A stretch of 64,000 bases of DNA from positions 1,364,001 through 1,428,000 of the forward strand of contig CP095846.1 in the NCBI GenBank assembly GCA_023100825.1, written 5' to 3'. The stretch is from Nocardioidaceae bacterium SCSIO 66511. Its GTDB lineage: Bacteria > Actinomycetota > Actinomycetes > Propionibacteriales > Nocardioidaceae. The position numbers and the translations under genes were made by a program. Positions 46,223-54,498 of the stretch are shown here, piece by piece (the first letter of the stretch is position 1; every line of letters begins with the position of its first letter). The notes under the pieces are model-generated. The model saw only the letters and a program-made list of their open reading frames with translations, was not told where the DNA came from and ran no database searches.

Positions 46223-46255
46223 ATCCTGCGTGTCTGCCAATTCCACCACTTCGGC
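46174..46255 (-). tRNA. tRNA-Leu(UAG)
   Basis: Minus strand, 5' end at 46255. Acceptor GCCGAAG pairs with CTTCGGC; anticodon stem CAGGA/TCCTG encloses TTTAGGT, giving anticodon UAG (reads CUA/CUG-type leucine codons). The long type II variable arm (TGCCTTCGGGTGT) and T arm GAGGG-TTCGAGT-CCCTC are clear; the discriminator is A. The 3' CCA is not fully encoded. Overlaps the serine hydrolase reading frame on the other strand by 49 bp. Confidence 0.95.
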
Positions 46256-46341
46256 GCATTCTGCAGTCTAGATGAGCGAGTTCGTACGCCTTCGTACCAC
46301 CGGCCGGCGTTCGCGTCGTACGAAAGCGTCCGAACTCTGCG

Positions 46342-46824
46342 CTACGCCAGCCCCAGGTCTCGCTTCAGCTTCGCGACGTGGCCGGTTGCGCGTACGTTGT
46401 ACTGCGCGAGCTCGATCTCGCCGGCCTCGCCGACGACGAACGTCGAGCGGATGACCCCTTCGACGACCTTGCCGTACAGCTTCTTCTCACCGAAGGCGCC
46501 GTACGCCGTGAGCACCGTCTTGTCCGGGTCGGACAGCAGCCTGATCGTCAGCCCGTCGCGCTCGCGGAACTTCGCCAGCTTGTCCGGTGCGTCGGGGGAG
46601 ATGCCGAGCACCGTGTAGCCATGTGCCTGCAGCGAGTCAAGCGAGTCGGTGAAGTCGCATGCCTGCTTCGTGCACCCCGGGGTCATGGCTGCCGGGTAGA
46701 AGTACACGATCACCTTGCCGCCGCGCAGCGACGCCAGCGAAACCTGCTCGCCGGTGTCGTCGGGCAGGGTGAAGTCGGGCGCCTGGTCGCCAGGTGCGAG
46801 ACGTCGGTTCGGTGAGTCCGGCAT
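46342..46824 (-). CDS. bcp: Thioredoxin-dependent peroxiredoxin Bcp
   Basis: 160-residue peroxiredoxin of the PrxQ class. Peroxidatic Cys in MTPGCTKQACDFTD with the resolving Cys 5 residues later, both in the Bcp arrangement; DFTLPDDTGEQVSLASLRG at the N-terminus. Reduces H2O2 and organic hydroperoxides. Start ATG 46824. Divergent from the DUF3618 gene, a pair often seen in actinobacteria. Confidence 0.92.
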   Translation of the reverse strand: MPDSPNRRLAPGDQAPDFTLPDDTGEQVSLASLRGGKVIVYFYPAAMTPGCTKQACDFTDSLDSLQAHGYTVLGISPDAPDKLAKFRERDGLTIRLLSDPDKTVLTAYGAFGEKKLYGKVVEGVIRSTFVVGEAGEIELAQYNVRATGHVAKLKRDLGLA

Positions 46825-46935
46825 GACATTTCCCCTCGGGACGTACGGGTGAGACGACGCCCATCCTCGCGTACGGGTAACGTGTGGCGGGCAGTACGTA
46901 CGCATATGATGCCCGATCGACCGAGGAGACCCATC

Positions 46936-47196
46936 GTGGCAAGCAAGGCGGACGCGGCGTCCCCCGACCAGCTCGTCGCCGATATCGAGGAGACCCGCGA
47001 GCGACTCGCGCACACCGTCGACGCGCTGATCGACCGGACGAGCCCGAAGAACATCGCGCGCCGCAATCTCGAGAGCATCAAGTCTCAGTTCATCGACGAG
47101 AGCGGTTCGCCGCGGTTCGACACGATTCTCCCCGTAGTCGGCGGCATCGTCGGGTTCGCAGGGCTCATCATCGTGATCCGCAAGGCAGTCGGCTGA
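46936..47196 (+). CDS. DUF3618 membrane protein
   Basis: 86 residues from GTG 46936 (GAGGAG site 8 nt upstream): an alpha-helical cytoplasmic part with DIEETRERLAHTVDALIDRTSPKNIARRN, typical DUF3618, and one membrane helix near the C-terminus (ILPVVGGIVGFAGLIIVI). Function unknown. Followed 17 bp later by a GroES-like gene. Confidence 0.82.
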   Translation: MASKADAASPDQLVADIEETRERLAHTVDALIDRTSPKNIARRNLESIKSQFIDESGSPRFDTILPVVGGIVGFAGLIIVIRKAVG

Positions 47197-47213
47197 CTAC
47201 CACAGGCGACACC

Positions 47214-47534
47214 ATGAGTGACAAGCTTCCGATCAGGATGCTCCACGACCGACTCCTGGTGTCGGTCGACGGCGACTCCGGCGAGAGACGGTCGTCAGCC
47301 GGCATCGTGATCCCCGCAACCGCTTCGATGGGCCGGAGGCTGTCGTGGGCACGAGTCGAGGCGACCGGCCCGAACGTACGCTCCGTCCAGCCCGGCGACC
47401 GCGTCCTGTTCGACCCGGAGGATCGCGCCGAGGTGGAGGTACGCGGCGACGACTACATCCTGCTTCGCGAACGCGACCTGCATGCGGTTGCGGCCGAACG
47501 TATCGAGGACGGCCAGACCGGCCTCTATCTCTAG
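47214..47534 (+). CDS. GroES-like co-chaperone family protein
   Basis: 106 residues with the GroES fold landmarks MLHDRLLVSVDG, SSAGIVIPATASM, VEATGPNVRSVQPGDRVLFD and DDYILLRERDLHAV. No GroEL gene is adjacent, and the sequence differs from housekeeping GroES (it lacks a typical mobile loop), so a separate GroES-like role is likely. Starts 17 bp after DUF3618. Confidence 0.83.
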   Translation: MSDKLPIRMLHDRLLVSVDGDSGERRSSAGIVIPATASMGRRLSWARVEATGPNVRSVQPGDRVLFDPEDRAEVEVRGDDYILLRERDLHAVAAERIEDGQTGLYL

Positions 47535-47549
47535 CGAGTAGCGCCGACG

Positions 47550-48698
47550 ATGCCGCAACGTGACGGTCCGTTGTCCGCCTGGATGGCGAGGCTGACCGAC
47601 CGGGCCGACGACCGTCAGCTCGTACGCCCCCTTGCGATGGGCGAGCGGTGGGACCTCCTGCGCCGTCGGGTGCCGATGATCGTGCGGCTCGCGCTGGGTA
47701 CTTCTCTTGCCTGGCTCATCGCTACGGAGGTCGTCGGGCACGTACAACCGTTCTTCGCACCGGTGGCCGCCGCATTGACGATTGCGGCGGGCATCGGTCA
47801 GCGTCGCAGCGTCGTCGTCGAGCTGGTCCTCGGGGTGTCGGTCGGCATCCTCGCGGGCGAGGTCCTGATCACGATGATCGGCCGCGGTTCGTGGCAGATC
47901 GCCGTCGTTGTGGCGCTCGCCGTCGCCGCGGCGTCACTGCTCGGGCTGAAGGGCATGGCTTTGATGCAGTCGGCCACGTCGGCGATTCTGATCGCCGCGG
48001 TCCTGCCCGTCTCAGGCACGGGTGATCCCGCGGTGGCGCGGTTCCTCGATGCCCTGGTCGGCGGCGCGGTCGGCCTCGTGATGACCGCGATCGTACCCAC
48101 GAACCCGCTGCGCGACCTCGACCGCGAGATCCAGTCGATTCTCCGCGGACTGGCGTCGATCCTCGATCAGGTCGCCGAGGCGATGCGATTGGGTGATGCC
48201 GGCGTCGCGTGGACGGCGCTGCAGGAGACGCGCGCACTGCAGCCGACGGTCGAGGGCCTCGGCAGTACGAGCTCCTCGGCATTGGAGGTTGCGCGCATCG
48301 CTCCGCTGCGTTGGAGCCAACGAGAGCACGTACGTCTGTACACCAGCACCGTGCACGACATCGACAACGCCGTACGAGATGCGCGCGTACTCGCGCGGCG
48401 GGTGACGTCGATGCTGCGCCACGGCGAGGACGCACCCGAGGGCATGGACGAAGCGGTCAACTCGCTGGCGTCGGCTGTGCGCATCTTCGGCGGCGATCTG
48501 CAGGACTACGAGCGCTTCGACGAGGCGAAGGACGAGCTCGTTGCGGCCGCGCTGGCGGCGACGGAGGCTCTGTCCGGATCGGGCACGCTCAACGCATCCG
48601 CCGTCGTTGCCCAGATCCGTTCGCTTGCGGCCGACCTCTTGTTCGCATCAGGCTGGTCCGCCGCCGACGTCGACAAGTGGCTGCAGCTCGACGACTGA
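47550..48698 (+). CDS. FUSC/aromatic acid exporter family protein
   Basis: 382 residues. Five or six membrane helices in the first 180 residues (including FFAPVAAALTIAAGIGQRR, the FUSC signature), then a helical cytoplasmic C-terminal half. Related proteins export aromatic acids or other organic anions. Starts 15 bp after the GroES-like gene; same direction. Confidence 0.8.
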   Translation: MPQRDGPLSAWMARLTDRADDRQLVRPLAMGERWDLLRRRVPMIVRLALGTSLAWLIATEVVGHVQPFFAPVAAALTIAAGIGQRRSVVVELVLGVSVGILAGEVLITMIGRGSWQIAVVVALAVAAASLLGLKGMALMQSATSAILIAAVLPVSGTGDPAVARFLDALVGGAVGLVMTAIVPTNPLRDLDREIQSILRGLASILDQVAEAMRLGDAGVAWTALQETRALQPTVEGLGSTSSSALEVARIAPLRWSQREHVRLYTSTVHDIDNAVRDARVLARRVTSMLRHGEDAPEGMDEAVNSLASAVRIFGGDLQDYERFDEAKDELVAAALAATEALSGSGTLNASAVVAQIRSLAADLLFASGWSAADVDKWLQLDD

Positions 48699-48700
48699 GC

Positions 48701-49195
48701 TCAAATGCTCTGACCGTGTACGACCAGGGCCCAGCACAGTAGGGCGAATGCCAGCGTGGAGGTCCAGGCGCGAACATTGTTCCACCTGCGCCAGCGCGCC
48801 TCGTCGAAGTCGCGGCGCACCGAAGCGAGACTCGTGATCTGGTCGGGGTCTCCGGCGGCCTTGAGTGCGTCGTTCAGAGGCAGGTTCACCACGAAGGTGA
48901 CGACGAAGGCAACGAGGTAGAGCGCGAGTGCTCCGACCGTCCACGGCAGAGCGTCTTGCCCGATCTGCGTACCCGCGGCTGCACCGGAGAAGATCAGCGA
49001 GCCCATGAAGCCGAAGCCCAGGAACATCGGGTTCAGGATCGCGCGGTCCATCGCCTGGAAGGCTCCGACGAAGGTACGGTCGTCGGTCGATGCGAGCCCC
49101 GGCATGACGGTATGGGCGTACAGCCCGAACACGCCCGCGGTCAGCCCGGTCGACAAGGTGGCGAGGATCAATGCGGCGGTACGAATGGCGTCCAT
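48701..49195 (-). CDS. DUF1772 (anthrone oxygenase-like) membrane protein
   Basis: 164 residues with four predicted helices; AMDRAILNPMFLGFGFMG and VVNLPLNDALKAAGDPD are typical DUF1772 segments. Family includes fungal anthrone oxygenases but bacterial members are uncharacterised. AAGGAGA site before ATG 49195. Convergent with the FUSC gene (2 bp apart) and divergent from corA. Confidence 0.85.
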   Translation of the reverse strand: MDAIRTAALILATLSTGLTAGVFGLYAHTVMPGLASTDDRTFVGAFQAMDRAILNPMFLGFGFMGSLIFSGAAAGTQIGQDALPWTVGALALYLVAFVVTFVVNLPLNDALKAAGDPDQITSLASVRRDFDEARWRRWNNVRAWTSTLAFALLCWALVVHGQSI

Positions 49196-49326
49196 GGTTC
49201 TCCTTGGTGGGTTCGGCCACTGGATCCATTCGACAGCGAGCGGGAAATCTGTGCCATCGCCGAGCGGCTCGCGCGCATGTGCGTCCGTCTCGCGTATGTC
49301 TCACCGACGCCGTATGGCGCCTCGGA

Positions 49327-49332
49327 TATGAT
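49327..49332 (+). promoter_or_regulatory. Probable -10 box of the corA leader transcript
   Basis: TATGAT, near consensus, 46 nt before the leader peptide start. Matching -35 sequence is weak (ACCGAC at about 18 nt). Predicted transcription start near 49339. Confidence 0.4.
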
Positions 49333-49377
49333 GGCGACGGCACAGATCGTGTGCCCGGATTCAGGAGGTGATCGCTC

Positions 49378-49440
49378 ATGCGCAGCGAGCCCCCTAGTCG
49401 AAGACTCAGCTCCCATCGCCCGAGCCGCGTCGAGTCCTGA
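49378..49440 (+). CDS. Candidate 20-residue leader peptide upstream of corA
   Basis: ATG 49378 is preceded by the excellent ribosome-binding site AGGAGGTGA at the ideal distance and reads M-R-S-E-P-P, then an Arg/Ser-rich tail to TGA 49438-49440. The early acidic-proline-proline run (EPP) recalls the Enterobacterial MgtL leader (rich in Asp/Glu-Pro), whose translation falters when Mg2+ is low. It ends 50 nt before corA, in front of alternating GACTC/GAGTC segments. Too short to be called as an enzyme; its role would be in translation sensing. Not previously named as far as I know. Confidence 0.55.
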   Translation: MRSEPPSRRLSSHRPSRVES

Positions 49441-49487
49441 CTTTCGTACTGACTCCGCGGCAGCCTTGCCGTACCTGCGAGGAGTCA
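49403..49487 (+). promoter_or_regulatory. Putative attenuator of corA with alternating complementary segments
   Basis: Segments A GACTC (49403-49407), B GAGTC (49432-49436), C GACTC (49451-49455) and D GAGTC (49482-49486) alternate, so A:B with C:D or B:C can form but not all at once. C:D is strongest: TGACTCC/GGAGTCA (7 bp) plus an inner GGCA/TGCC hairpin, and D holds the GAGGAG ribosome-binding site of corA. A and B lie inside the leader peptide coding region, so ribosome position can choose the fold. Confidence 0.5.
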
Positions 49488-49490
49488 GCC

Positions 49491-50633
49491 ATGTCCGACC
49501 GCCGTTTCGCGAGCCTGTTTCCGTTCCCGCGCCGCTCGTCGAGCACCAGCACGTCCGTGCTCGACCGAGAAGCCGCCCGACCAGAGCAATCCCAGCCGAG
49601 CTCGGTGGAGGAGAGCGTCATCGACGCCGCCCTCTACCGCGACGGCGACCGGGTCGCGTCGCCGTCGACGCTTGCCGAGACGTTCGCGGAGCTCACTGAC
49701 GACGACCCGAGCACCTTCGCCTGGATCGGCCTCTACCGGCCGGACGAGCGACAGCTCGCGGCCGTTGCCGACCAGTTCGACCTGCACGACCTGGCGCGTG
49801 AGGATGCGATCGTCGCGCATCAGCGGCCGAAGCTGGAGCGTTACGACAAGACGTTGTTCGTCGTACTTCGGGCGGCGCGGTACGTCGACGCGACCGAGGA
49901 GGTCGAGTTCGGTGAGCTGCACTGCTTCATCGGCCCGAACTTCGTGGTGACCGTCCGGCACAGTGAGGCGCCCGATCTGGGAGCGGTGCGGCGGCGGATG
50001 GAGAGCAACCCGGATCTGCTCGTACGCGGCCCGGAGGCCGTTCTGTACGCCATCGTCGACAAGGTGGTCGACGGATACTCGCCCGTCGTCTCCGGGCTGG
50101 AGAACGACATCGACGAGATCGAGACCGAGGTCTTCGGCGGAGACCCGAAGGTGTCGCGGCGCATCTATGAGCTCTCGCGCGAGGTGATCGAGTTCCAGCG
50201 GGCGACCCATCCATTGCGCGACATCCTCGGCCGGCTGAACGCCGGGTTCACCCGCTACCAGGTCGACGACGAGCTGCAGCGGTACCTGCGCGACGTACGA
50301 GACCACGTCGAGGTCGTGATCGAGCGGGTCGACGAGTTCCGCCAGCTGCTACGCGACATTCTCACGGTCAACGCAACCCTGGTCGCCCAGCAGCAGAACG
50401 AAGAGATGAAGGCCCTGACCGAGGCCGGCCAGGAGCAGAACGAGGAGGTCAAGCGGATCTCTGCGTGGGCGGCCATTCTGTTCGCACCGACCCTGATCGG
50501 CACGGTGTACGGCATGAACTTCGACGTCATGCCCGAGACGCATTGGCGGTTCGGCTATCCGATGGCAATCGTCTTGATGGCGCTGACCTGTGGCGGGTTG
50601 TTCGCGGCGTTCCGGCGACGCGGGTGGCTGTAA
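49491..50633 (+). CDS. corA: CorA family magnesium/cobalt transporter
   Basis: 380 residues. Large cytoplasmic N-terminal domain, then two C-terminal helices with the signature YGMNF at about 339-343 and periplasmic PETHW after it; the acidic helix region and ALTEAGQEQNEEVKRISAW fit the CorA funnel. Imports Mg2+ (and Co2+). ATG 49491 follows GAGGAGTCAGCC, whose GGAG lies in the hairpin described for the leader. Regulation by an upstream leader peptide is proposed. Confidence 0.93.
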   Translation: MSDRRFASLFPFPRRSSSTSTSVLDREAARPEQSQPSSVEESVIDAALYRDGDRVASPSTLAETFAELTDDDPSTFAWIGLYRPDERQLAAVADQFDLHDLAREDAIVAHQRPKLERYDKTLFVVLRAARYVDATEEVEFGELHCFIGPNFVVTVRHSEAPDLGAVRRRMESNPDLLVRGPEAVLYAIVDKVVDGYSPVVSGLENDIDEIETEVFGGDPKVSRRIYELSREVIEFQRATHPLRDILGRLNAGFTRYQVDDELQRYLRDVRDHVEVVIERVDEFRQLLRDILTVNATLVAQQQNEEMKALTEAGQEQNEEVKRISAWAAILFAPTLIGTVYGMNFDVMPETHWRFGYPMAIVLMALTCGGLFAAFRRRGWL

Positions 50634-50718
50634 CGGCTGGTCACCGCCGCGGCTGCCCAGCGGAGTCGGCAACTCCGGGCCATGACATTCTGAGGTCACA
50701 GGAGTAGCGTCAAAATGT

Positions 50719-50964
50719 ATGCGAACCACGATCAGAGTCGACGACGAGCTGCTGACCCAGGCGAAGGCTTTGGCCGCACATTCACGACGCAGTCTGAGCG
50801 CCGTCGTCGAGGATGCTCTCCGTGAGATGCTCGCCCATCATGAAACGCCCGCACACGTGCCAGTTGAGTTGCCGACGTTTCGAGGCAATGGCGTTCGTCG
50901 CGGAGTCGACCTCGCTGACACCGCCGGGCTCTATGACTTGATGGACGTCGATGAGGCTTCTTGA
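50719..50964 (+). CDS. VapB/CopG-type antitoxin
   Basis: 81 residues. N-terminal ribbon-helix-helix DNA-binding segment (MRTTIRVDDELLTQAKALAAHS) and a C-terminal region with GVDLADTAGLYDLMD typical of VapB antitoxins. Its partner toxin gene overlaps by 14 bp but is broken. Confidence 0.85.
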   Translation: MRTTIRVDDELLTQAKALAAHSRRSLSAVVEDALREMLAHHETPAHVPVELPTFRGNGVRRGVDLADTAGLYDLMDVDEAS

Positions 50965-51132
50965 CGTCAATCTCTTGGTCCGTACACATCGTGAGGATGC
51001 ACCCGACCACGTCGACTATCGCGAGTGGCTTCGGAGGCGCTCGTGGCCGACGAGCCGATCGCCGTCCCGACTCAGGTGCTGATCAGCTCCGAGCGAGTTC
51101 GCGCGCTTCGATGGCGCCGTCCGCTGACCTGA
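50951..51132 (+). pseudogene. Broken VapC PIN-domain toxin gene
   Basis: Starts MRLLDVNLLVRTHREDAPDHVDYREWL, a good VapC opening with the first catalytic Asp, but the frame ends after 43 residues. A +1/-1 shift near 51033 continues as ALVADEPIAVPTQVLISSERV, the next piece of a VapC, then stops at 51132 with the rest of the PIN domain missing. Inactivated by frameshift and 3' truncation; the antitoxin remains intact. Confidence 0.7.
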
Positions 51133-51216
51133 CCGTGGTTCCGCATGACCAGGCGGTGCGATGCTGCCCGCGGGGGTGGAGTTGGTGCGACGATGGCATT
51201 GGATGAAGGAGATCCG

Positions 51217-51642
51217 ATGACCGCACTACTCAATCCCTATCTCAACTTCCGCACCGAGGCTCGGGCCGCGATGGACTTCTACCAGTCGGTGTTCGGAGGA
51301 GACCTCAACCGCAGTACGTACGGCGAGTTCCAGGCCAGCAATGATCCCGCCGAGCAGGACCACGTCATGCACTCTCAGCTGACGACTCCGAGCGGCTTCA
51401 CGCTGATGGCGTCCGACTTGCCTGCGGAGATGCCGTACGAGGCGGGCAACAACTACTCGATCTCGCTGAGCGGCGACTATGCCGACGCGGCAGAGCTGCG
51501 CGGCTACTGGGACAAGCTGGTCGACGGCGGCACCGTCACGATGCCGCTCGAGACCGCACCGTGGGGCGACTCGTTCGGTGTGTGCACCGACCGGTTCGGC
51601 GTCAGCTGGTTGGTGAACATCGCCAGCGCGCAGGAGGCGTAG
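51217..51642 (+). CDS. VOC family protein (PhnB-like)
   Basis: 141 residues: LNPYLNFRTEARAAMDFYQSVFGG, HVMHSQLTTPSGFTLMASD and FGVSWLVNIA match the PhnB/3-demethylubiquinone-like VOC subgroup. GAAGGAGATC ribosome site precedes ATG 51217. Its TAG stop (51640-51642) is followed in the same frame by the acylphosphatase coding sequence. Confidence 0.87.
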   Translation: MTALLNPYLNFRTEARAAMDFYQSVFGGDLNRSTYGEFQASNDPAEQDHVMHSQLTTPSGFTLMASDLPAEMPYEAGNNYSISLSGDYADAAELRGYWDKLVDGGTVTMPLETAPWGDSFGVCTDRFGVSWLVNIASAQEA

Positions 51643-51681
51643 CTCATCGGCGACGAGTCGACTATCGCCCGGCGGGTCGTC

Positions 51682-51927
51682 GTGCACGGCCGCGTACAGG
51701 GCGTGTTCCTCCGCGACACCTGCCGTCGAGAGGCGGTGCGCCGCGGCGTGACGGGCTACGTACGAAACGAGCCGGATGGGACCGTGACGGCTGAGTTCGA
51801 AGGTACGCGCGGCGCCGTCGACGCAATGGTCGCCTGGTCGAGACACGGGCCAAAGCACGCCGTCGTCGAGCACGTTGACGTCGAGGAAATCGCGCCCGCT
51901 GGCCGTGCTGGCTTCGGCATCCGCTGA
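51682..51927 (+). CDS. Acylphosphatase without a normal start codon
   Basis: Hydrolyses acylphosphates. Catalytic Arg in GRVQGVFLRDTC and Asn in GYVRNEPDG are present. The fold normally begins about ten residues earlier (here ARRVVVHGRVQGV), but between the in-frame TAG at 51640 and the conserved strand there is no ATG, GTG or TTG; the first is GTG 51682 inside strand 1. It is in the same frame as the preceding VOC gene, so readthrough of that TAG, a rare ATC/CTC start, or a reinitiating ribosome could make the full protein. Coordinates give the first standard start. Confidence 0.6.
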   Translation: MHGRVQGVFLRDTCRREAVRRGVTGYVRNEPDGTVTAEFEGTRGAVDAMVAWSRHGPKHAVVEHVDVEEIAPAGRAGFGIR

Positions 51928-51961
51928 TCTGGCGGTTGCCGGTCGTGCGTACTAGAACGCG

Positions 51962-53293
51962 TCACCACCAGCCGAAGGCCGCCCAGGCAACGAACGGTGC
52001 GACCACGATCGATACGAGCCCGTACGTCAGCAGTTGACGGAAGAGCCGCTGCCGAGCCGACGGCTCCGCCGCGCCGAGGATGAGCCCGCCGGTGATGCCG
52101 AGCGGGTTCAGGTCGACGAGTACGGAGGAGAGGGCGAGTGCGAGTACGCCACCGACCGGCGAAACACCCTCCGCAACGAGCGGTGGCAGGAGCGGCAACA
52201 CGGTGACGAAGACCGCGATGGAGCTGGCGGCGAACGACGTCACGCCGGCCACGTAGCACAACAGCAGCAGGCTCAGCACGGGCGAGCCCTCGACGTAGAG
52301 CAGGTCGCTGATCCGTTCGAACGCTCCGATCTCCTCCATCAACCCCACGTACGTGAGGAGACCGCCGATGAGCAGGACCACGTTCCACGGGATCTTGGCG
52401 ACAATGGCGCCGGACTCCAGCCGGAGCACGAGTTGCTGGATCACCGCGGAGGTCACACCGAGGTAGCCGACGTTCAGGTCGAACCCGACGGAGAGGATGA
52501 CGACTGCCGCGAGGCATCCCCCGGTGAGGACCCGAGCACCTGCGCCGCCGGTCGTCGGGGCGGTTTCGACCAGCAAGCTCGTCTGACCACCGGTGCCTGC
52601 GTCCGACGGTGAGAGCGTCTCCGCCGACCCGGTCGAACCGCCCGGACGGCTCTGCTGCGCCGACACGTCGACCCGGCCCTTCGGCACGGCTCCATTGCGA
52701 GTCGCGATCAGCAGGACTCCGGCGCAGACGGCCAGCCCGGCGATCAGTCCTCCGGCCAGGAAGCTGATCGGGGCCGATCCCGGCAGCGCGATTCCCTGGT
52801 TCTCGCTCATCTCACGGGCACTGATGCCGTAGACGGCCAGTGGCGAGAGCAGGCCGCCGATGATGCCGGAGATTCCGAGCACAGCCGCGACGAACGGCGA
52901 GATCCGATAACGCGCAGCGAGGCCAAGCGCGATGGGGGAGACGATCGCGGTCGCGGCTGCGGGCAGCGTACCGACAGCCGTCAGCACGGCGCCGATGACG
53001 AACGGAACCAGGACGACAAGAACGAGTCGCCCGCGGACGAGTCGTAGGAGCAGGTCCAGGATCCAGTCGAGGGTGCCGTTGAGCTGGGCGGCACCGAACA
53101 TCGCCGTGACACCGACGATGAGCACGAAGAAGTCGGCCGGGAAGAATGCCGTGACCTCGTCGGCCGAAACGCCGGCCCACGCGCCGACCAGAAAGGCCGC
53201 GGCCAAGGCAGCGAGTCCGAGATCGAACGCCGGTAGCAAGGTCGCCACGAACAGCGCGACCAGAACGATGATGGATGCGTCTGCAAGGGTCAC
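51962..53293 (-). CDS. MatC-type dicarboxylate/malonate carrier (ion transporter superfamily)
   Basis: 443 residues with about 12 membrane helices in two halves separated by a polar loop (RVDVSAQQSRPGGSTGSAETLS, about 203-225). Resembles the malonate carrier MatC and the broader IT/SLC13-like superfamily; helices such as LVALFVATLLPAFDLGLAALAAAFLVGAW at the start fit. Predicted to import an organic (di)acid for the CoA-transferase encoded just upstream in transcription (17 bp gap). Confidence 0.8.
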   Translation of the reverse strand: MTLADASIIVLVALFVATLLPAFDLGLAALAAAFLVGAWAGVSADEVTAFFPADFFVLIVGVTAMFGAAQLNGTLDWILDLLLRLVRGRLVLVVLVPFVIGAVLTAVGTLPAAATAIVSPIALGLAARYRISPFVAAVLGISGIIGGLLSPLAVYGISAREMSENQGIALPGSAPISFLAGGLIAGLAVCAGVLLIATRNGAVPKGRVDVSAQQSRPGGSTGSAETLSPSDAGTGGQTSLLVETAPTTGGAGARVLTGGCLAAVVILSVGFDLNVGYLGVTSAVIQQLVLRLESGAIVAKIPWNVVLLIGGLLTYVGLMEEIGAFERISDLLYVEGSPVLSLLLLCYVAGVTSFAASSIAVFVTVLPLLPPLVAEGVSPVGGVLALALSSVLVDLNPLGITGGLILGAAEPSARQRLFRQLLTYGLVSIVVAPFVAWAAFGWW

Positions 53294-53310
53294 AAGTGCG
53301 TTCCTTCCAC

Positions 53311-54498
53311 TCAGAGCACGCCACGGTGGCGCAGTTCGTCGATCTCCGAGTCGTCGAGATCGATCAGCTCGCGCAGTACCTGGTCGGTGTTCTCGCCGAG
53401 CGCTGGGGCGTGCGTGCCGATCGTCGGCTCGAAGCCCGAGAACCGTCCGGCCGGGGCCTGTACGAGACGGCGGTTGCCGGAGCCGTCGTGGGGCGTCTCC
53501 ACGACCGACCCGCGAGCGCGGATGTGCGGGTCGTCGCAGATGTCGGCGGCTGAGTTCACCGGGCCGGCGGCGACACCGGCCTCGAGTAGCCGCTCCATCA
53601 ACGGATCGAGGTCGTGCGAGCCGACGAAGTCAGCCACGCGCTTCTCGATCTCGTCGCGATGCTCCAGCCGCGCGGTCATCGTGTCGTACACCGCGAGGTC
53701 CGCAGCATCCATGACCTCGACCAGTCGTCGCCACATCTGGTCGGTCGATGACGGCATGGCCAGCCAACGTTGGTCGCGCGTCAGGTAGAGGTTGTTCGGG
53801 CTGATGTGCGGATTCTGGTTTCCCTGCCGGGTCGCGTTCTCGCCTGTCACGCTGAAGTCGACGATGAAGTCCTCCATCATCCGAAGCAGCGGTTCGTACA
53901 GCGGGATGTCGGCCAGCTGGGGTTCGCCGGTGAGGTCGCGCTGTCGCAGCGCGAGCATCGCTGCGAAGGCGGCGTAGATCCCCGTGACGCCGTCGGCGAC
54001 CGGGTAACCGGCGAATGTCGGGGCACGGTCCGGATCTCCGGTCCGATGCGTCAGCCCGGCGTACGCCTCGGCTACGCGCGCGAACCCCGGCCGGTCGGCA
54101 TACGGCCCGGTGCGGCCGAATGCGCTCACGTGCACCATGACCAGATCCGAGCGGTACGCCCGGAGATCGTCGAAGTCGATCCGGAACCTCCGCAGCGTGC
54201 CTGGGCGGAAGTTCGTGACGACGATGTCGACGGCGGCGGCGAGGCGGCCGAGGAGGTCGGCAGCTTCGGGATGGTGCAGGTCGATCGTGACGCTCTGCTT
54301 GCTACGGCCCAACATCGACCAACTGGCGGACTCGCCGTCGTGGAGCGGTGGGTATCGCCGCGCCGGATCACCGTCGCGCGGGTGCTCGACCTTGATCACC
54401 TCGGCGCCGAACTCGGCAAGCAGCGACGAAGCGAGGGGACCGGCCAGGATCGTCGATACGTCCAGGACTCGCACACCGTTCAAGGGGCCAGGGGACAC
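53311..54498 (-). CDS. CaiB/BaiF family CoA-transferase
   Basis: Family III CoA-transferase, 395 residues from GTG 54498 (AAAGGAAG site). RVLDVSTILAGPLASSLLAEFGAEVIKVE opening, SKQSVTIDL, and the region with the catalytic Asp near YPVADGVTG are typical. Moves CoA between acids such as formate/oxalate, crotonobetaine or succinate. With MatC-like carrier and divergent LysR it makes an acid-uptake and activation module; acid identity unknown. Confidence 0.87.
   Translation of the reverse strand: MSPGPLNGVRVLDVSTILAGPLASSLLAEFGAEVIKVEHPRDGDPARRYPPLHDGESASWSMLGRSKQSVTIDLHHPEAADLLGRLAAAVDIVVTNFRPGTLRRFRIDFDDLRAYRSDLVMVHVSAFGRTGPYADRPGFARVAEAYAGLTHRTGDPDRAPTFAGYPVADGVTGIYAAFAAMLALRQRDLTGEPQLADIPLYEPLLRMMEDFIVDFSVTGENATRQGNQNPHISPNNLYLTRDQRWLAMPSSTDQMWRRLVEVMDAADLAVYDTMTARLEHRDEIEKRVADFVGSHDLDPLMERLLEAGVAAGPVNSAADICDDPHIRARGSVVETPHDGSGNRRLVQAPAGRFSGFEPTIGTHAPALGENTDQVLRELIDLDDSEIDELRHRGVL

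Noticed and set aside
46055-46249. Minus-strand short frame over the tRNA
   Set aside because: Encodes the usual tRNA read-through peptide (DTQDLGS, EGSSPSF), not a gene.
49196-49490. M-box or other known Mg2+ riboswitch upstream of corA
   Set aside because: I could not match the conserved M-box core; a leader peptide with switching segments explains the region better.
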